A stretch of 6,171 nt of DNA from Sulfurimonas sp. (GCA_021161305.1 JAGHAW010000089.1:1-6171), one strand, 5' to 3'; shown: positions 1 through 5,361, counted from the stretch's first letter. The notes: a model not told the origin generated them from the sequence alone. Numbers and translations are program-made.

Positions 1-1
1 G

Positions 2-361
2 TATAAATCATCTATAAAATATGAAGATAGTAAATTTTTCTCTATCATTATCAATACTGGACTAATTGATACAAAAAAATATAAGAGTGAAATTATAAAC
101 TACTATATGAGTCATCGGGATGAAGTAGAGACAAATGGTATCATTCAAACAATTTTAGATGAAGATGTAAAAGCAAGAGAATCGAAGAAAAGATTCATCT
201 ATCTTGGTTTAACAAAAGCAAAGCTTCAACAAGCAAAAATAAAAAGATTAAGAGAACAAGATAAGTTAAAACAAGTAGCAATTCAAAAATCTTTAGAAAA
301 AGAACTTGCTGATAAAAAAAGAAAGATTAGAGAAGAACAAGTTAAACAACTGAGTAAGTAA
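2..361 (+). CDS. Lysine-rich hypothetical protein, C-terminal part (5' end outside window)
   Basis: The reading frame is open from the left edge through the ATG at 107 to a TAA at 359-361, so this is the last 119 codons of a longer gene and 107 is probably an internal methionine. I do not recognise the family. The visible N-terminal part has a short hydrophobic stretch (FFSIIINTGLI) and ordinary mixed composition. From about position 185 onward it becomes a highly charged Lys/Glu/Gln/Arg-rich segment with almost no Pro or Gly (for example KIKRLREQDKLKQVAIQKSL), as expected of a long surface helix or coiled coil. There is no signal peptide, membrane segment or catalytic motif in what is visible. 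The stop codon directly abuts the stop codon of the convergent bpt gene, with no intergenic base between them. No function can be assigned from the fragment. That it is a real gene rests on the open frame of 119 codons running across the window edge. Confidence 0.72.
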   Translation, partial: YKSSIKYEDSKFFSIIINTGLIDTKKYKSEIINYYMSHRDEVETNGIIQTILDEDVKARESKKRFIYLGLTKAKLQQAKIKRLREQDKLKQVAIQKSLEKELADKKRKIREEQVKQLSK

Positions 362-1075
362 CTAAGTCCAGATATAATTATCTTTTATGTTTGGTTTGCC
401 TTGTAAAGTAACATAGGGTTTATAGTGAGCTTTGTATGATAATGAGGGGCAATCTTCTACATAATAGCCTAAATATATCCACTTCATTCCTTTTGTTTTT
501 GCAAAAGTTATTTGATTATATAGTGAAAATTTTCCTAATGATAGTTTCATATAATTGGTATCATAATAAAAATAGATAGAAGATATTCCGTCATTAAGTA
601 TATCTATTAGGTCAATACCAATTAGTTTATTGTCATCAAAATATAAAATTTCATAGCCAAAATCATTATGTCCATTAACAAAAGAGTTGTAATAACTTTG
701 AGCTGTAACTGGTGTGTACTCCCAGCCTTTTTTTTCACTCATATATAGATGGTACTTTTCAAACAGTTCTAAATGACTTTTTGTAAGAGATGGTCTTTGG
801 ATATAGCTTTTTATATGGGAAGCTTTTTTCATAACTCTTTTTTGTGAGGAGGAAAATTTAAAATTTTCTACATCAATTTTAATGCTTTGACACTCTTGGC
901 ATGTAGAACATTCTGGTCTAAAGTACATCTTTCCAAAGCGTCTGTAACCTCTCTCAATTAGATCTTGACAATACTCTACACTACAATCATCAATGACTTT
1001 ATAGTGTGTAGTTTGTTTTAAATCATCCAAATAGGAACATTTATCATTTAGTGAAAATTCTTTAAGTATATTCAT
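362..1075 (-). CDS. bpt: Aspartate/glutamate leucyltransferase (bacterial ATE1-like aminoacyl-tRNA--protein transferase)
   Basis: The 237-residue product fits the Bpt family (EC 2.3.2.29), which moves leucine from Leu-tRNA to proteins with N-terminal Asp or Glu. This marks them for ClpS/ClpAP degradation by the cytoplasmic N-end rule. The N-terminal ATE domain shows the family signature: ERGYRRFG at 41-48, YFRP at 51-54, a CxxCxxC cluster (Cys56, Cys59, Cys62), then IKIDVENF and SSSQKR up to residue 80. The C-terminal GNAT-like domain shows KLSLGKFSLYNQI at 177-189 and YLGYY at 201-205, followed by Cys209, YKAHYKPY and the end. Family length is about 230-250, so it is complete. The ATG start is preceded only by a weak GAG, and a TATAAT lies 24-29 bp upstream. 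It is transcribed divergently from the small membrane-protein gene. A metal or Fe-S role for the cysteines is inference only. I am confident of the family; the exact acceptor specificity follows from homology. Confidence 0.93.
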   Translation of the reverse strand: MNILKEFSLNDKCSYLDDLKQTTHYKVIDDCSVEYCQDLIERGYRRFGKMYFRPECSTCQECQSIKIDVENFKFSSSQKRVMKKASHIKSYIQRPSLTKSHLELFEKYHLYMSEKKGWEYTPVTAQSYYNSFVNGHNDFGYEILYFDDNKLIGIDLIDILNDGISSIYFYYDTNYMKLSLGKFSLYNQITFAKTKGMKWIYLGYYVEDCPSLSYKAHYKPYVTLQGKPNIKDNYIWT

Positions 1076-1098
1076 ACTCGAATTTTGACATAATTTGA

Positions 1099-1104
1099 AT
1101 TATA
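1099..1104 (-). promoter_or_regulatory. Candidate -10 box (TATAAT) for bpt
   Basis: Read on the minus strand this is a perfect TATAAT. Its predicted start site near 1092 would give a leader of about 17 nt before the bpt ATG at 1075. No good -35 box is needed for sigma-70-type promoters in Campylobacterota, where the -10 dominates, and I see none. The box overlaps the plus-strand TATAGT at 1101-1106. Confidence 0.45.
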
Positions 1105-1106
1105 GT
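1101..1106 (+). promoter_or_regulatory. Candidate -10 box (TATAGT) for the small membrane-protein gene
   Basis: TATAGT matches the consensus at five of six positions. It would start RNA near 1113, giving a leader of about 15 nt that still contains the ribosome binding site at 1117-1122. It shares four bases with the opposite-strand TATAAT for bpt. A perfect TTGACA sits at 1085-1090, but it is only 10 bp from this box, so it is not a properly spaced -35. Confidence 0.35.
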
Positions 1107-1116
1107 TAAATATAAA

Positions 1117-1122
1117 AGGTGG
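1117..1122 (+). promoter_or_regulatory. Ribosome binding site AGGTGG that decides a TTG start
   Basis: AGGTGG lies five bases before the TTG at 1128-1130 and matches the AGGTG part of the anti-Shine-Dalgarno complement. The other in-frame candidate, GTG at 1119-1121, lies inside this motif and has no purine-rich sequence upstream. The TTG is therefore the better-supported start. Confidence 0.5.
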
Positions 1123-1127
1123 AATAT

Positions 1128-1451
1128 TTGGATTTTTTTTTAAAACATAAAACTGTACTATTAAGAAGTTTAGGTGCTGTTATGCTATTGGTTGGTTTTG
1201 GGGTTCATTTTTGGGTTACGCCAAAAGAGGGTTTGAGTGCAAATCAAAAAGCAGCAGCCAATGTTGCTAGAATGGAAGCTAAAGTTAGAGGTGGAGGTTC
1301 TTCATCATCAGAATCTCAAAAAAAAGATGATTCTAAGTTTTTGGATGAGTTGAAAAATACTCAAGAGAAGCAGATGCAATATCTGACTATCATAGCTATG
1401 ATAGTCGGTGTTGGCTTTTTAGGGTATAGTTTTATGCCTAAAAAAGATTAA
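1128..1451 (+). CDS. Small protein with two predicted membrane segments, function unknown
   Basis: This is a 107-residue protein from the TTG at 1128 (110 residues if the in-frame GTG at 1119 is used). I do not recognise a named family. Residues about 10-30 (LLRSLGAVMLLVGFGVHFWV) and 85-103 (YLTIIAMIVGVGFLGYSFM) are hydrophobic enough to span the membrane. Between them lies a hydrophilic stretch of about 50 residues: an Ala/Lys/Glu-rich probable helix (SANQKAAANVARMEAKVR), a flexible GGGSSSSES linker, and a charged segment. Short basic ends (KHK near the N-terminus, PKKD at the C-terminus) suggest both ends are cytoplasmic and the loop is periplasmic, though the loop also carries lysines, so topology is uncertain. 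The gene is single between the divergent bpt and convergent prfB, with only 4 bp before the prfB stop. A perfect 22-bp palindrome lies within the codons for the second membrane segment. It is a convincing gene by composition and packing, but no function can be assigned. Confidence 0.75.
   Translation: MDFFLKHKTVLLRSLGAVMLLVGFGVHFWVTPKEGLSANQKAAANVARMEAKVRGGGSSSSESQKKDDSKFLDELKNTQEKQMQYLTIIAMIVGVGFLGYSFMPKKD
1385..1406. repeat. Perfect 22-bp palindrome inside the small membrane-protein gene
   Basis: The left half-site GACTATCATAG is followed immediately by its exact reverse complement CTATGATAGTC, with no mismatch or spacer. In RNA it could form about a 9-bp stem with a 4-nt loop on either strand. 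It encodes part of the second membrane segment (TIIAMIV) and ends 50 bp before the end of the prfB gene on the other strand. No U-tract follows directly on either strand, so it is not a standard terminator. Confidence 0.7.
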
Positions 1452-1455
1452 GTAT

Positions 1456-2553
1456 TTAACCACGATTCATAGAGATAAGAACACCCTCTATCATAGCATC
1501 TATATCCCCGTCAAGAATGCCAGATATATTTGAGTAGGCTTCATTACTTCTTGTGTCTTTAACTTGTTGATATGGTTGCATAACATATGAACGAATCTGA
1601 TGTCCCCAGCCTATATCACTTTTAGCAATTCCATCTTCTTTAGCTTTTTGAGCCTCAAGTTCTAACTCGTATAGACGGGATTTTAGCATTTTCATAGCAG
1701 TGGCTTTGTTTTTATGCTGACTCCTGTCATTTTGGCATTGAACTACTACCCCTGTTTCTATGTGTGTTAATCTAATCGCAGATTCAGTCTTATTTACATG
1801 TTGTCCACCTGCACCACTTGCTCTATATGTATCTACTCTTATATCTTTGTCTTCTATCACGATATTAATATTATCATCAATCTCAGGAGAGACCATAACG
1901 GAACTAAAAGAGGTGTGTCTTTTTGCATTTGAATCAAATGGTGAGATTCTCACAAGTCTGTGTATCCCATTTTCAACTTTTAAGTATCCATAAGCATTTT
2001 CACCCTTTACAATGATAGAAACATCTTTTATACCTGCCTCTTCACCAGCTTGATAATCAAGAACTTCAACAGAAAAATCTCTTTTCTCAGCCCATTTTTT
2101 ATACATTCTAAGTAGCATCTCTGCCCAGTCTTGGCTCTCTGTTCCACCAGCACCGGGGTGGATAGAAAGGATGGCGTTGTTTGAATCGCTATCACCACTT
2201 AAAAGAACTTCTATCTCCATACTTCTTATTTGGTTTTCGAGGGCAGGGGCATCGTCATAGAGAGATTGGATAGACTCTTCATCACTCTCCTCTTTTGCCA
2301 TCTCATAAAGTTCTACAGCATCAGTTACAGAATCATTGGCAAGGTTGTATTTATCAAGTTTTCTTTGAATCTGAGTCTTTTCCTTTTGAATTTTTGCAGC
2401 ATATGAGGCATCATTCCAAAATTCTTGATTATTTTCTAGTTCTTCAATTTGCTTAAGTCTGGTCTTGATTTTTTCAGGCTCAACCACCCCACCTATATTT
2501 CCCATTTTCACTGTTATATCTTTTAATAGTTCTGTGTACTCGTAGTTATCCAT
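1456..2553 (-). CDS. prfB: Peptide chain release factor 2 (RF2), without programmed frameshift
   Basis: RF2 recognises UGA and UAA in the ribosomal A site and triggers peptide release. The 365-residue product is the usual full length. It shows an N-terminal helical domain (about 1-110), HPGAGGTESQDWAEMLLRMY at 132-151, and the stop-codon-reading SPF tripeptide at 204-206, which marks RF2 rather than RF1 (PxT). The catalytic GGQ at 249-251 sits in RASGAGGQHVNKTESA, whose glutamine is normally methylated by PrmC. Ala245, four residues before GGQ, is the common bacterial residue rather than the Thr of E. coli K-12. The frame is continuous from the ATG: where E. coli has its +1 frameshift site (GYLD) this protein reads IGGVVEP, so the autoregulatory frameshift is absent. 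The start codon has only a weak GGGA upstream. It is divergent from panC, and its stop lies 4 bp from the convergent small gene. Confidence 0.97.
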   Translation of the reverse strand: MDNYEYTELLKDITVKMGNIGGVVEPEKIKTRLKQIEELENNQEFWNDASYAAKIQKEKTQIQRKLDKYNLANDSVTDAVELYEMAKEESDEESIQSLYDDAPALENQIRSMEIEVLLSGDSDSNNAILSIHPGAGGTESQDWAEMLLRMYKKWAEKRDFSVEVLDYQAGEEAGIKDVSIIVKGENAYGYLKVENGIHRLVRISPFDSNAKRHTSFSSVMVSPEIDDNINIVIEDKDIRVDTYRASGAGGQHVNKTESAIRLTHIETGVVVQCQNDRSQHKNKATAMKMLKSRLYELELEAQKAKEDGIAKSDIGWGHQIRSYVMQPYQQVKDTRSNEAYSNISGILDGDIDAMIEGVLISMNRG

Positions 2554-2571
2554 AAATCAATCCCAATATTG

Positions 2572-2577
2572 TATAAT
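2572..2577 (+). promoter_or_regulatory. Candidate -10 box (TATAAT) for panC
   Basis: This is a perfect TATAAT on the plus strand, 27 bp upstream of the chosen panC ATG. RNA would begin near 2584, leaving a leader of about 20 nt that includes the GAGG ribosome binding site at 2595-2598. It also argues against the upstream in-frame TTG at 2569, which would lie before the predicted transcript start. Confidence 0.5.
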
Positions 2578-2581
2578 TGTG

Positions 2582-2587
2582 ATTATA
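2582..2587 (-). promoter_or_regulatory. Candidate -10 box (TATAAT) for prfB
   Basis: This is a perfect TATAAT on the minus strand, 28 bp upstream of the prfB ATG. RNA would begin near 2575, giving a leader of about 22 nt. Together with the plus-strand TATAAT at 2572-2577 it forms a perfect inverted repeat around TGTG, so the two promoters overlap. Confidence 0.45.
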
Positions 2588-2604
2588 TTAAATTGAGGCT
2601 TAAA

Positions 2605-3426
2605 ATGAAGATTATTTCTGCTCCGTTGGCATTAAAAGAGTATTTGAAAAATAGTAAAAAAAGAGTAGGTTTTGTACCAACAATGGGTGCTTTACATGAG
2701 GGACATATTTCACTGATAAAACAAGCAAGAGAGCAAAATGAACTAGTAGTTGTTTCCATTTTTGTAAATCCTACTCAATTTTTAAAGGGTGAAGATTTAG
2801 ATAGTTATCCTAAAAAAGATGAGGCTGATAAGAAGATATGTGAGCTTAGTGGTGTAGATATTCTGTTTTTTCCACATGCCAAAGATATATATGGTGAAGA
2901 TGAGGTCAGTTTAGTGGCTCCAAATATAAGAGGTTTCGTTTTAGAAGGAAGTAGTCGTCCATCACATTTTAATGGTGTTCTAACGGTTGTGATGAAACTT
3001 TTAAATATAGTTCAACCTACAAATGCTTATTTTGGTAAAAAAGATGCTCAACAGTTGAATCTTATCTCTTTGATGGTGAAACAACTTTTTATGAGTGTGA
3101 ATATTGTTGGGGTTGATACAGTTAGAGAGAGTGACGGCTTGGCAATGAGCAGTAGAAACACTTATCTAAGTCTACAAGAGAGAGAAGATTCTCTTAAAAT
3201 CTCTTCTTCACTCTATGAGGCGACTAAGATGATTCGTAACTCTATTTTGGATGTTAAAATTATTAAAAATAGAATGCGAGAGATACTAAGACCACTAGAA
3301 GTAGAATATGTGGAGATACTTAGCAGAGAGTTTGAATATCTATGGCATGTAGAAGTTGGGAATACGGTTATATTGGTAGAGGCTAAAGTTGGAAAGACAA
3401 GACTACTAGATAATGTCTGGTTGTAA
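2605..3426 (+). CDS. panC: Pantothenate synthetase (pantoate--beta-alanine ligase)
   Basis: PanC condenses pantoate with beta-alanine using ATP, via pantoyl-adenylate, to make pantothenate (EC 6.3.2.1), the precursor of coenzyme A, in the cytoplasm. From the ATG at 2605 the product is 273 residues, close to the usual 275-285. The nucleotidyltransferase signatures are clear: PTMGALHEGH at 25-34 (the HIGH-like motif is HEGH), FVNPTQF at 53-59, SRPSHFNGV at 117-125 (Ser120 where Gly is usual), FGKKDAQQ at 143-150, and RESDGLAMSSRN at 174-185 (the KMSKS-like loop). The smaller C-terminal domain follows. The start is chosen because GAGG at 2595-2598 stands 6 nt before this ATG; the earlier in-frame TTG at 2569 adds a non-conserved tail and precedes the promoter. 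No panB or panD adjoins it. Its last 21 bp overlap the 3' end of the convergent penicillin-binding protein gene. Confidence 0.95.
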   Translation: MKIISAPLALKEYLKNSKKRVGFVPTMGALHEGHISLIKQAREQNELVVVSIFVNPTQFLKGEDLDSYPKKDEADKKICELSGVDILFFPHAKDIYGEDEVSLVAPNIRGFVLEGSSRPSHFNGVLTVVMKLLNIVQPTNAYFGKKDAQQLNLISLMVKQLFMSVNIVGVDTVRESDGLAMSSRNTYLSLQEREDSLKISSSLYEATKMIRNSILDVKIIKNRMREILRPLEVEYVEILSREFEYLWHVEVGNTVILVEAKVGKTRLLDNVWL

Positions 3427-5163
3427 ATAATCCTCTTCCACCATAATATCAACAGCTTTTTTAAAGACCGGTACAGCAGTTTGAGCAGCAAACTGACTTT
3501 TTTTAGGCTCAACTATGACTACACCCATTGTATATTTATGAGTTTTGTCATTTACAAAACCTATAAATGAGGTGTTGTATCTCTTAACATATCTGCCTTT
3601 TTCAACTATGTGAGCGGTACCGGTTTTGCCACCAATGTATAGACCCTCAGTTTTTGCTTTTTTCCCTGTTCCTTCTCTTACTGTTTTTGCAAGAATTTTT
3701 TTCATTCTTGTAGCAGTTGAGCTTTTTATAACTTGAATTTGTTCATCTTCTTCTATGACTATATCACGGTTAAATTCATCTGTGAAGTTATTAACTACTT
3801 TTGGAGTTACCATTTTTCCATTGTTGCTAAAAACACTATAAGCACGAATCAGTTGCATAAGATTTGCTCTCATTCCATAACCGTAAGAACATGTTGCTTT
3901 ATATATTTCATTTTCTAGTTTTATGGCATCTGGAATCGAGCCTCTTTTTTCATAAGCTAAATCAGGAGTTGATTTATAAGTAAAACCAAACGATTTAAGT
4001 CCATTGTAAAACTCACTGCCAGAGAGTTTTTGGGCAAGTTGAGCAATGCCTATATTTGATGAGTGAACGATGACATTTTCAGCAGATAACCAATCAAACT
4101 TATGTTCATCCGTTATAACTTTTCGACCGATTCTAAAACGACCGTTATGACCGTTTACCAAGTCATAAGGGTTTACGAGTCCTTTATCTAAAAGCAGAGA
4201 AAAAGTGATGGTTTTTATAACACTTCCCGGCTCAAAACTATACTCTATCATGCTACTGTTTAAAGATGGATAATCACTTCGTTTGATGGATTTTGGTAAA
4301 AATCTATTTGAACTTGCCATAGTTATAACTTTGCCATTTTGTGAGTTCATGATAGCTATCATCACTTCTTTAGCTCTTAGCTCTTCTTTCATAAGAGAAC
4401 ACATCTTTTCTACTCTTATTTGTAGTGATATGGGGATATTTAGCTTTATATCGAGACCATTGATTTTAGATTTTGTAAAGCTATCTTTGTTTAAGATAAT
4501 ATAGCCGTTTACATCTCTTGGACCTCTGCTTGAACCATCTCCTCTTGAGGATAATTCTGCGTCAAATTTTTTCTCTAAACCTTTAACACCTTTTATGCGT
4601 GTGTAGCCGTCATCTTCAATTTTCTGAGGGTAGCCAATGATAGGAGTTAAAAGGTCTCCATAAGGGTACTCTCTACTCTCTCCACTCTCTATAATGCTTA
4701 GTCCATGAAGCATTTTCAGTCCCGTACGAGGATTTTTTCTCTCTATGAAAACTTTATAGCGTCTTAATTCGTAGGATAGTTTTTTGAGGTATTGTGCCTC
4801 TTTTTCGGGAATGTGGTAGCTTAGAACTACTACACCATTTCTTTTGTTTAATTTTTTTGTGATTTCATCTGCTTTTATGCCGGAGTAGATACTAAAGAGT
4901 TGAACGAATAGATCTTTTTTTTGTGGGTCGATGTAGAGAGTATTTACAACTGCTTTATAGAGTTTTTTTGTAGTAGCTATGTGAAAACCGTCAGCACTGA
5001 TAATGCTTCCTCTCTGGGCTTTTGAGCTCTCTTTTGTGTAGAGTGATGGAAGATGACGAGAATTTAAAACTGTTAGCAGCATTACACTTAAAAATATTAG
5101 AAAACCTATAGCAAGTAGGAAATAAAGAAGAAAGATTTTTTTGCTTTTGTTTTGGTTTGTCAT
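3406..5163 (-). CDS. Class B penicillin-binding protein, FtsI/PBP2-type peptidoglycan transpeptidase
   Basis: This 585-residue DD-transpeptidase cross-links peptidoglycan stem peptides in the periplasm and is the target of beta-lactams. A short basic tail (NQNKSKK) precedes one membrane anchor at about 10-33. The class B N-terminal motif RGSIISADG starts at 51, and a dimerisation/linker region runs to about 240. The transpeptidase domain carries all three active-site motifs: Ser314-V-I-Lys317, Ser368-Ser-Asn370 and Lys513-Thr-Gly-Thr516. There is no glycosyltransferase domain and no PASTA repeat. The length matches E. coli FtsI (588). The position after fliE matches pbpB of Campylobacter and the ftsI/pbp2-like gene of Helicobacter, so a role in septation is likely, but division versus elongation (FtsI versus MrdA) cannot be settled here. 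Unlike a tight operon member it has a 198-bp upstream gap with its own TATAAT and a palindrome cluster. No clear Shine-Dalgarno precedes the ATG. The 3' end overlaps panC by 21 bp. Confidence 0.93.
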   Translation of the reverse strand: MTNQNKSKKIFLLYFLLAIGFLIFLSVMLLTVLNSRHLPSLYTKESSKAQRGSIISADGFHIATTKKLYKAVVNTLYIDPQKKDLFVQLFSIYSGIKADEITKKLNKRNGVVVLSYHIPEKEAQYLKKLSYELRRYKVFIERKNPRTGLKMLHGLSIIESGESREYPYGDLLTPIIGYPQKIEDDGYTRIKGVKGLEKKFDAELSSRGDGSSRGPRDVNGYIILNKDSFTKSKINGLDIKLNIPISLQIRVEKMCSLMKEELRAKEVMIAIMNSQNGKVITMASSNRFLPKSIKRSDYPSLNSSMIEYSFEPGSVIKTITFSLLLDKGLVNPYDLVNGHNGRFRIGRKVITDEHKFDWLSAENVIVHSSNIGIAQLAQKLSGSEFYNGLKSFGFTYKSTPDLAYEKRGSIPDAIKLENEIYKATCSYGYGMRANLMQLIRAYSVFSNNGKMVTPKVVNNFTDEFNRDIVIEEDEQIQVIKSSTATRMKKILAKTVREGTGKKAKTEGLYIGGKTGTAHIVEKGRYVKRYNTSFIGFVNDKTHKYTMGVVIVEPKKSQFAAQTAVPVFKKAVDIMVEEDYLQPDII

Positions 5164-5181
5164 AGTTGCTTTTTTTGTGAG

Positions 5182-5190
5182 ATTATAACA
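5182..5190 (-). promoter_or_regulatory. Candidate extended -10 promoter (TGTTATAAT) for the penicillin-binding protein gene
   Basis: On the minus strand TG-T-TATAAT is a perfect extended -10, ending 18 bp before the ATG. RNA would start near 5175, leaving a leader of only about 12 nt with no obvious Shine-Dalgarno. I see no convincing -35. This would let the gene be expressed independently of the flagellar genes upstream of it. Confidence 0.5.
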
Positions 5191-5238
5191 TGTAAAGTTT
5201 AAATCACCATCATTTTGTGTATGACAAGGAATCTAATC

Positions 5239-5266
5239 TCATTCCCATGCTCCAGCGTGGGAATGA
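5239..5266. repeat. Palindrome/hairpin 1 of the cluster
   Basis: Arms TCATTCCCATGC and GCGTGGGAATGA pair over 12 bp with one G-T wobble (read as RNA on the plus strand) around a TCCA loop. It shares the TTCCCA...TGGGAA core with hairpin 2. Neither strand has a following U-tract, so it is not a typical intrinsic terminator. Confidence 0.7.
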
Positions 5267-5297
5267 ACATATTTATTTGTTGTTATTGTTGTATGTA

Positions 5298-5319
5298 TTC
5301 CCACTCAGGAGAGTGGGAA
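5298..5319. repeat. Palindrome/hairpin 2 of the cluster
   Basis: TTCCCACTC and GAGTGGGAA form a perfect 9-bp stem around the loop AGGA. The outer six bases of each arm match hairpin 1, while the inner bases differ but still pair, which suggests selection for structure rather than sequence. No U-tract follows on either strand. Confidence 0.7.
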
Positions 5320-5334
5320 CGAGTGAAGTTCGTC

Positions 5335-5356
5335 ATTCCGTGCTACGACACGGAAT
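5335..5356. repeat. Palindrome/hairpin 3 of the cluster, next to the fliE stop
   Basis: ATTCCGTG and CACGGAAT form a perfect 8-bp stem around CTACGA. In the fliE transcript this hairpin begins 5 nt after the TAA stop codon. With no U-tract behind it, it is better placed to protect the mRNA 3' end than to terminate transcription. Confidence 0.7.
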
Positions 5357-5361
5357 CTAGT

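Larger units (their letters stand above)
5223..5359. repeat. REP/BIME-like palindrome cluster between fliE and the penicillin-binding protein gene
   Basis: The 198-bp gap 5164-5361 has no gene. Most of it is a mosaic of three hairpins (5239-5266, 5298-5319, 5335-5356) whose arms all begin with the same core, ATTCC or TTCC facing GGAA(T). The block is bounded by near-identical direct copies: GACAAGGAATCTA at 5223-5235 and GACACGGAATCTA at 5347-5359 (12 of 13 match). It is more GC-rich in its stems than the surrounding DNA. Such short imperfect palindrome groups are typical of REP/BIME elements mobilised by REP-associated tyrosine transposases; no transposase is present here. Assignment to that class is inference from structure. 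Confidence 0.65.

Noticed and set aside
107..361. A complete 84-codon gene starting at ATG 107
   Set aside because: The same frame is open with no stop back to the left edge, and no ribosome binding site stands before 107. It is better read as the end of a longer gene.
1085..1090. Perfect TTGACA as a -35 box
   Set aside because: No -10 lies at 16-18 bp; the best boxes are 10 bp (TATAGT) or 20 bp (TATAAA, overlapping the ribosome binding site) away.
1416..1444. TTTTTAGG/CCTAAAAA stem as a terminator for the small gene or prfB
   Set aside because: The T-run lies on the 5' side and the A-run on the 3' side, so no U-tract follows the stem on either strand. The stem is AT-rich with a 13-nt loop.
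1760..1993. Plus-strand open frame inside prfB
   Set aside because: It is antisense to the strongly conserved RF2 region that includes SPF and GGQ, with no ribosome binding site or recognisable product.
2569..2604. TTG at 2569 as the panC start
   Set aside because: It precedes the predicted transcript start, has no ribosome binding site and adds twelve residues not typical of PanC. ATG 2605 has GAGG 6 nt upstream.
3213..3512. Minus-strand open frame across the panC/PBP junction
   Set aside because: It overlaps two well-supported genes in another frame and has low-complexity Leu/Ser-rich composition typical of a shadow frame.
3733..3918. Plus-strand open frame inside the penicillin-binding protein gene
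   Set aside because: It is antisense to the transpeptidase domain; its Phe/Ile/Tyr-rich product is what antisense of AT-rich DNA gives.
4283..4504. Second plus-strand open frame inside the penicillin-binding protein gene
   Set aside because: It is antisense shadow of the linker and transpeptidase region, with no independent support.
5239..5356. CRISPR array or intrinsic terminator
   Set aside because: The units are palindromes of differing inner sequence, not identical repeats with unique spacers, and none is followed by a U-tract.
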